Source: Sulfitobacter sp. BSw21498 (lineage in GTDB: Bacteria > Pseudomonadota > Alphaproteobacteria > Rhodobacterales > Rhodobacteraceae). Taken from it: 64,000 nt of DNA. Every line of letters begins with the position of its first letter. Position 1 is the stretch's first letter. The position numbers and the translations under genes were made by a program. The notes below the pieces were generated by a model. The model was not told where the DNA came from, did no database searches, and was given only the letters and a program-made list of their open reading frames with translations. The stretch lies in contig NZ_CP040754.1 of the NCBI RefSeq assembly GCF_006064855.1, positions 62,001 to 126,000 on the forward strand, given 5' to 3'. This document shows, piece by piece, positions 62,956-64,000 of the stretch.

Positions 62956-63528
62956 CTAACCAGCGGCCCCAAAGACCTGCTCCGACATCGCGGTAGGCAG
63001 CATGTCAAAAATCATGTGGATTCTATCCTGATCCCCGTCATTGTGTGCTTCATGCATCTTGTTATTGTCGAACCACCAAACTTCGCCTTCTTTCATGCGA
63101 ATTTCTTCGGATTCGGCTTTCAACCAAGAGCCAGCCGTAGATCTGAGAACGAAATGGTACCGTCCGCGAACTCTGTAGTATTCACCCTGATCGATATGGG
63201 GATAGACGCGCTTACCTGCGGGCAAACAAACAATTTTTGCGCGTCCAAGAATACAATCCTGATCTTCCGCAAATGTTTCAAGAAATGCGCGCACTGTAGG
63301 GTATTTCATGGATCCGGTTGTCCAGCGGCTTTCATGCACATCGCGACGCTTGCGTCCGTTGATTGCTGATTTTCGCAGACCTCTGATCGGAATGGCCAGC
63401 GCTTCGCGTTGGACGGCAATCTTGTCTTGGCGGCCAGTGGCGTCATCCCATGCACCGTCAACACTGGAAATCTCTTCCAGAAACGGCTTGGGATCGACGG
63501 ACTTTTTGATCAGTTTAAAGTTATCCAT
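62956..63528 (-). CDS. Aspartyl/asparaginyl beta-hydroxylase-family dioxygenase
   Basis: A 190-residue Fe(II)/2-oxoglutarate oxygenase: YPHIDQGEYY (near residue 110) gives the HxD metal pair, RYHFVLRS follows, and MHEAHNDGDQDRIHMIFDML supplies the distal histidine and 2-oxoglutarate-binding arginine. AGGAGAAC precedes the ATG. The family hydroxylates the beta-carbon of Asp, Asn or His, free or in peptides. As the first gene of the four-gene unit it likely tailors an amino-acid-derived product. Confidence 0.83.
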   Translation of the reverse strand: MDNFKLIKKSVDPKPFLEEISSVDGAWDDATGRQDKIAVQREALAIPIRGLRKSAINGRKRRDVHESRWTTGSMKYPTVRAFLETFAEDQDCILGRAKIVCLPAGKRVYPHIDQGEYYRVRGRYHFVLRSTAGSWLKAESEEIRMKEGEVWWFDNNKMHEAHNDGDQDRIHMIFDMLPTAMSEQVFGAAG

Positions 63529-63796
63529 TTTTTGTTCTCCTCGTTGGATGCAGAAATGGGATTAGCAGGTAGTACATGACAGTTCCCTGACAGCGCTCTT
63601 ACTTGTTTTGAACGGAGGCGAACGAGCGAAATCATCAAAGCTAAATCAGTGATCTAATCGACAGCATAGGGCGATTATCCGGACCAAAGTCCGAATGTTT
63701 CGGTCACCGGCGGGTACGCACAATTAGCGGATCAAATTGACCGTGATCGTCTTGACCTCGGACATAACCGGCGGGTCGTGGGGGACATGGTTCAAA
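63529..63796. other. Intergenic region with imperfect repeats
   Basis: No convincing gene. It contains a small hairpin (CGGAC/GTCCG, 63680-63693) and two related stretches, CACCGGCGGGTACG near 63705 and AACCGGCGGGTCGTG near 63766. A 17-codon - strand frame (MYYLLIPFLHPTRRTKNG) ends across the beta-hydroxylase start codon and could be a leader peptide, but evidence is slight. The promoter of the four-gene unit should lie here. Confidence 0.4.
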
Positions 63797-64000
63797 TCAC
63801 CTTGAACAAGTTGTTTCGTGGGTGTGTTCTAGGTGAGACTTTAGGAGCAATTGCTTTGACACATCACGCTCGACAAAGGCGGCGGCGAACACTTCCAATT
63901 TTTCGTTAGGCAAATCAATCAACTCTTGCCGTTCGCGTGCGAGGTCAATGTCAGCGGTATCGGATAGAGAGCTTACTGAAACGTATTCCCCCGCTAGCAT
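63797..64000 (-). pseudogene. VIT/CCC1-type transporter fragment (partial, truncated)
   Basis: The visible 67 residues begin LAGEYVSVSSLSDTADIDLARERQEL, a close match to the conserved MAAGEYVSVSSQADTExxDLARE segment of VIT/CCC1 iron/manganese transporters, which follows their second membrane helix. The gene continues past the right edge. It stops 45 residues after the motif, whereas full proteins have another 100 or more residues with three membrane helices. It therefore looks truncated or frameshifted, with HLEHTHETTCSR as an unrelated tail. Confidence 0.65.

Noticed and set aside
63534..63587. Possible 17-residue leader or precursor peptide before the beta-hydroxylase gene
   Set aside because: It overlaps the next start codon and has no repeat or core-like pattern; too little support to call it a gene.
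1..64000. tRNA, rRNA, CRISPR arrays, phage genes and complete insertion sequences
   Set aside because: Looked for on both strands; none recognised.

Overview
The window reads as GC-rich alphaproteobacterial DNA, most likely from the Roseobacter/Rhodobacteraceae group. That placement rests on codon usage, the dense ATGA-coupled operons and the style of the CoA-ester, ETF and type IV secretion genes; it is an inference, since there is no rRNA or tRNA gene here to confirm it. No CRISPR array and no intact insertion sequence were seen.

Region 1 (1-44.7 kb) is a very large acyl-CoA catabolic island. The left + strand operon (to 11.1 kb) holds a PaaK-like CoA ligase, both subunits of a biotin-dependent acyl-CoA carboxylase, an HMG-CoA-lyase-like enzyme, an SDR, a citrate-synthase-fold citryl-CoA-lyase-like protein, a class III CoA transferase, an acyl-CoA dehydrogenase and a mesaconyl-C4-CoA-hydratase-like hot-dog protein. 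Facing it (11.1-20.3 kb, - strand) are a degenerate ligase, a crotonase, an adjacent two-subunit-style acyl-CoA dehydrogenase pair, a MaoC hydratase, a transglutaminase-like protein, an alpha-methylacyl-CoA-racemase-like protein, a hydratase-2 and a thiolase-fold aldolase with its DUF35 partner. The middle - strand run (21.6-32.7 kb) joins a branched-chain-amino-acid-type ABC importer to an acyl-CoA ligase, two crotonases and ETF. The right part (32.8-44.7 kb) adds another MaoC protein, three acyl-CoA dehydrogenases, a class III transferase, three-domain beta-oxidation functions (SDRs, SCP-x thiolase, crotonase), a ligase and two thioesterases. Together these suggest uptake, CoA activation and beta-oxidation-like shortening of methyl-branched, terpenoid or steroid-side-chain-like acids, with an Atu/Liu-type carboxylation branch. 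The true substrate is not visible from sequence.

Five promoters in this island carry the same 16-bp palindrome (TCTAACAnnTGTTAGA). In two divergent intergenic regions it sits between predicted face-to-face promoters. This points to one regulon under one dimeric repressor, perhaps of the TetR family, whose gene is not in the window.

Region 2 (44.7-46.2 kb) is a gene-poor junction with a small XRE regulator and small unknown genes. Region 3 (46.2-58.1 kb) is a VirB-type type IV secretion operon: virB1, B2, B3, B4, a short VirB7-like lipoprotein, a VirB5-like protein with a lytic transglycosylase domain inserted, virB5, B8, B9, B10, B11, two small genes, virB6 and two small genes. No VirD4 or relaxase is present in the window. 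Region 4 (58.6-63.5 kb, - strand) has a lipoprotein and then a tight four-gene unit: an aspartyl/asparaginyl beta-hydroxylase, an alpha/beta hydrolase, a P-loop DUF1611-like protein and a fused ABC transporter. It looks like a small biosynthesis-and-export locus of unknown product. The right edge carries a short fragment related to VIT/CCC1-type metal transporters.
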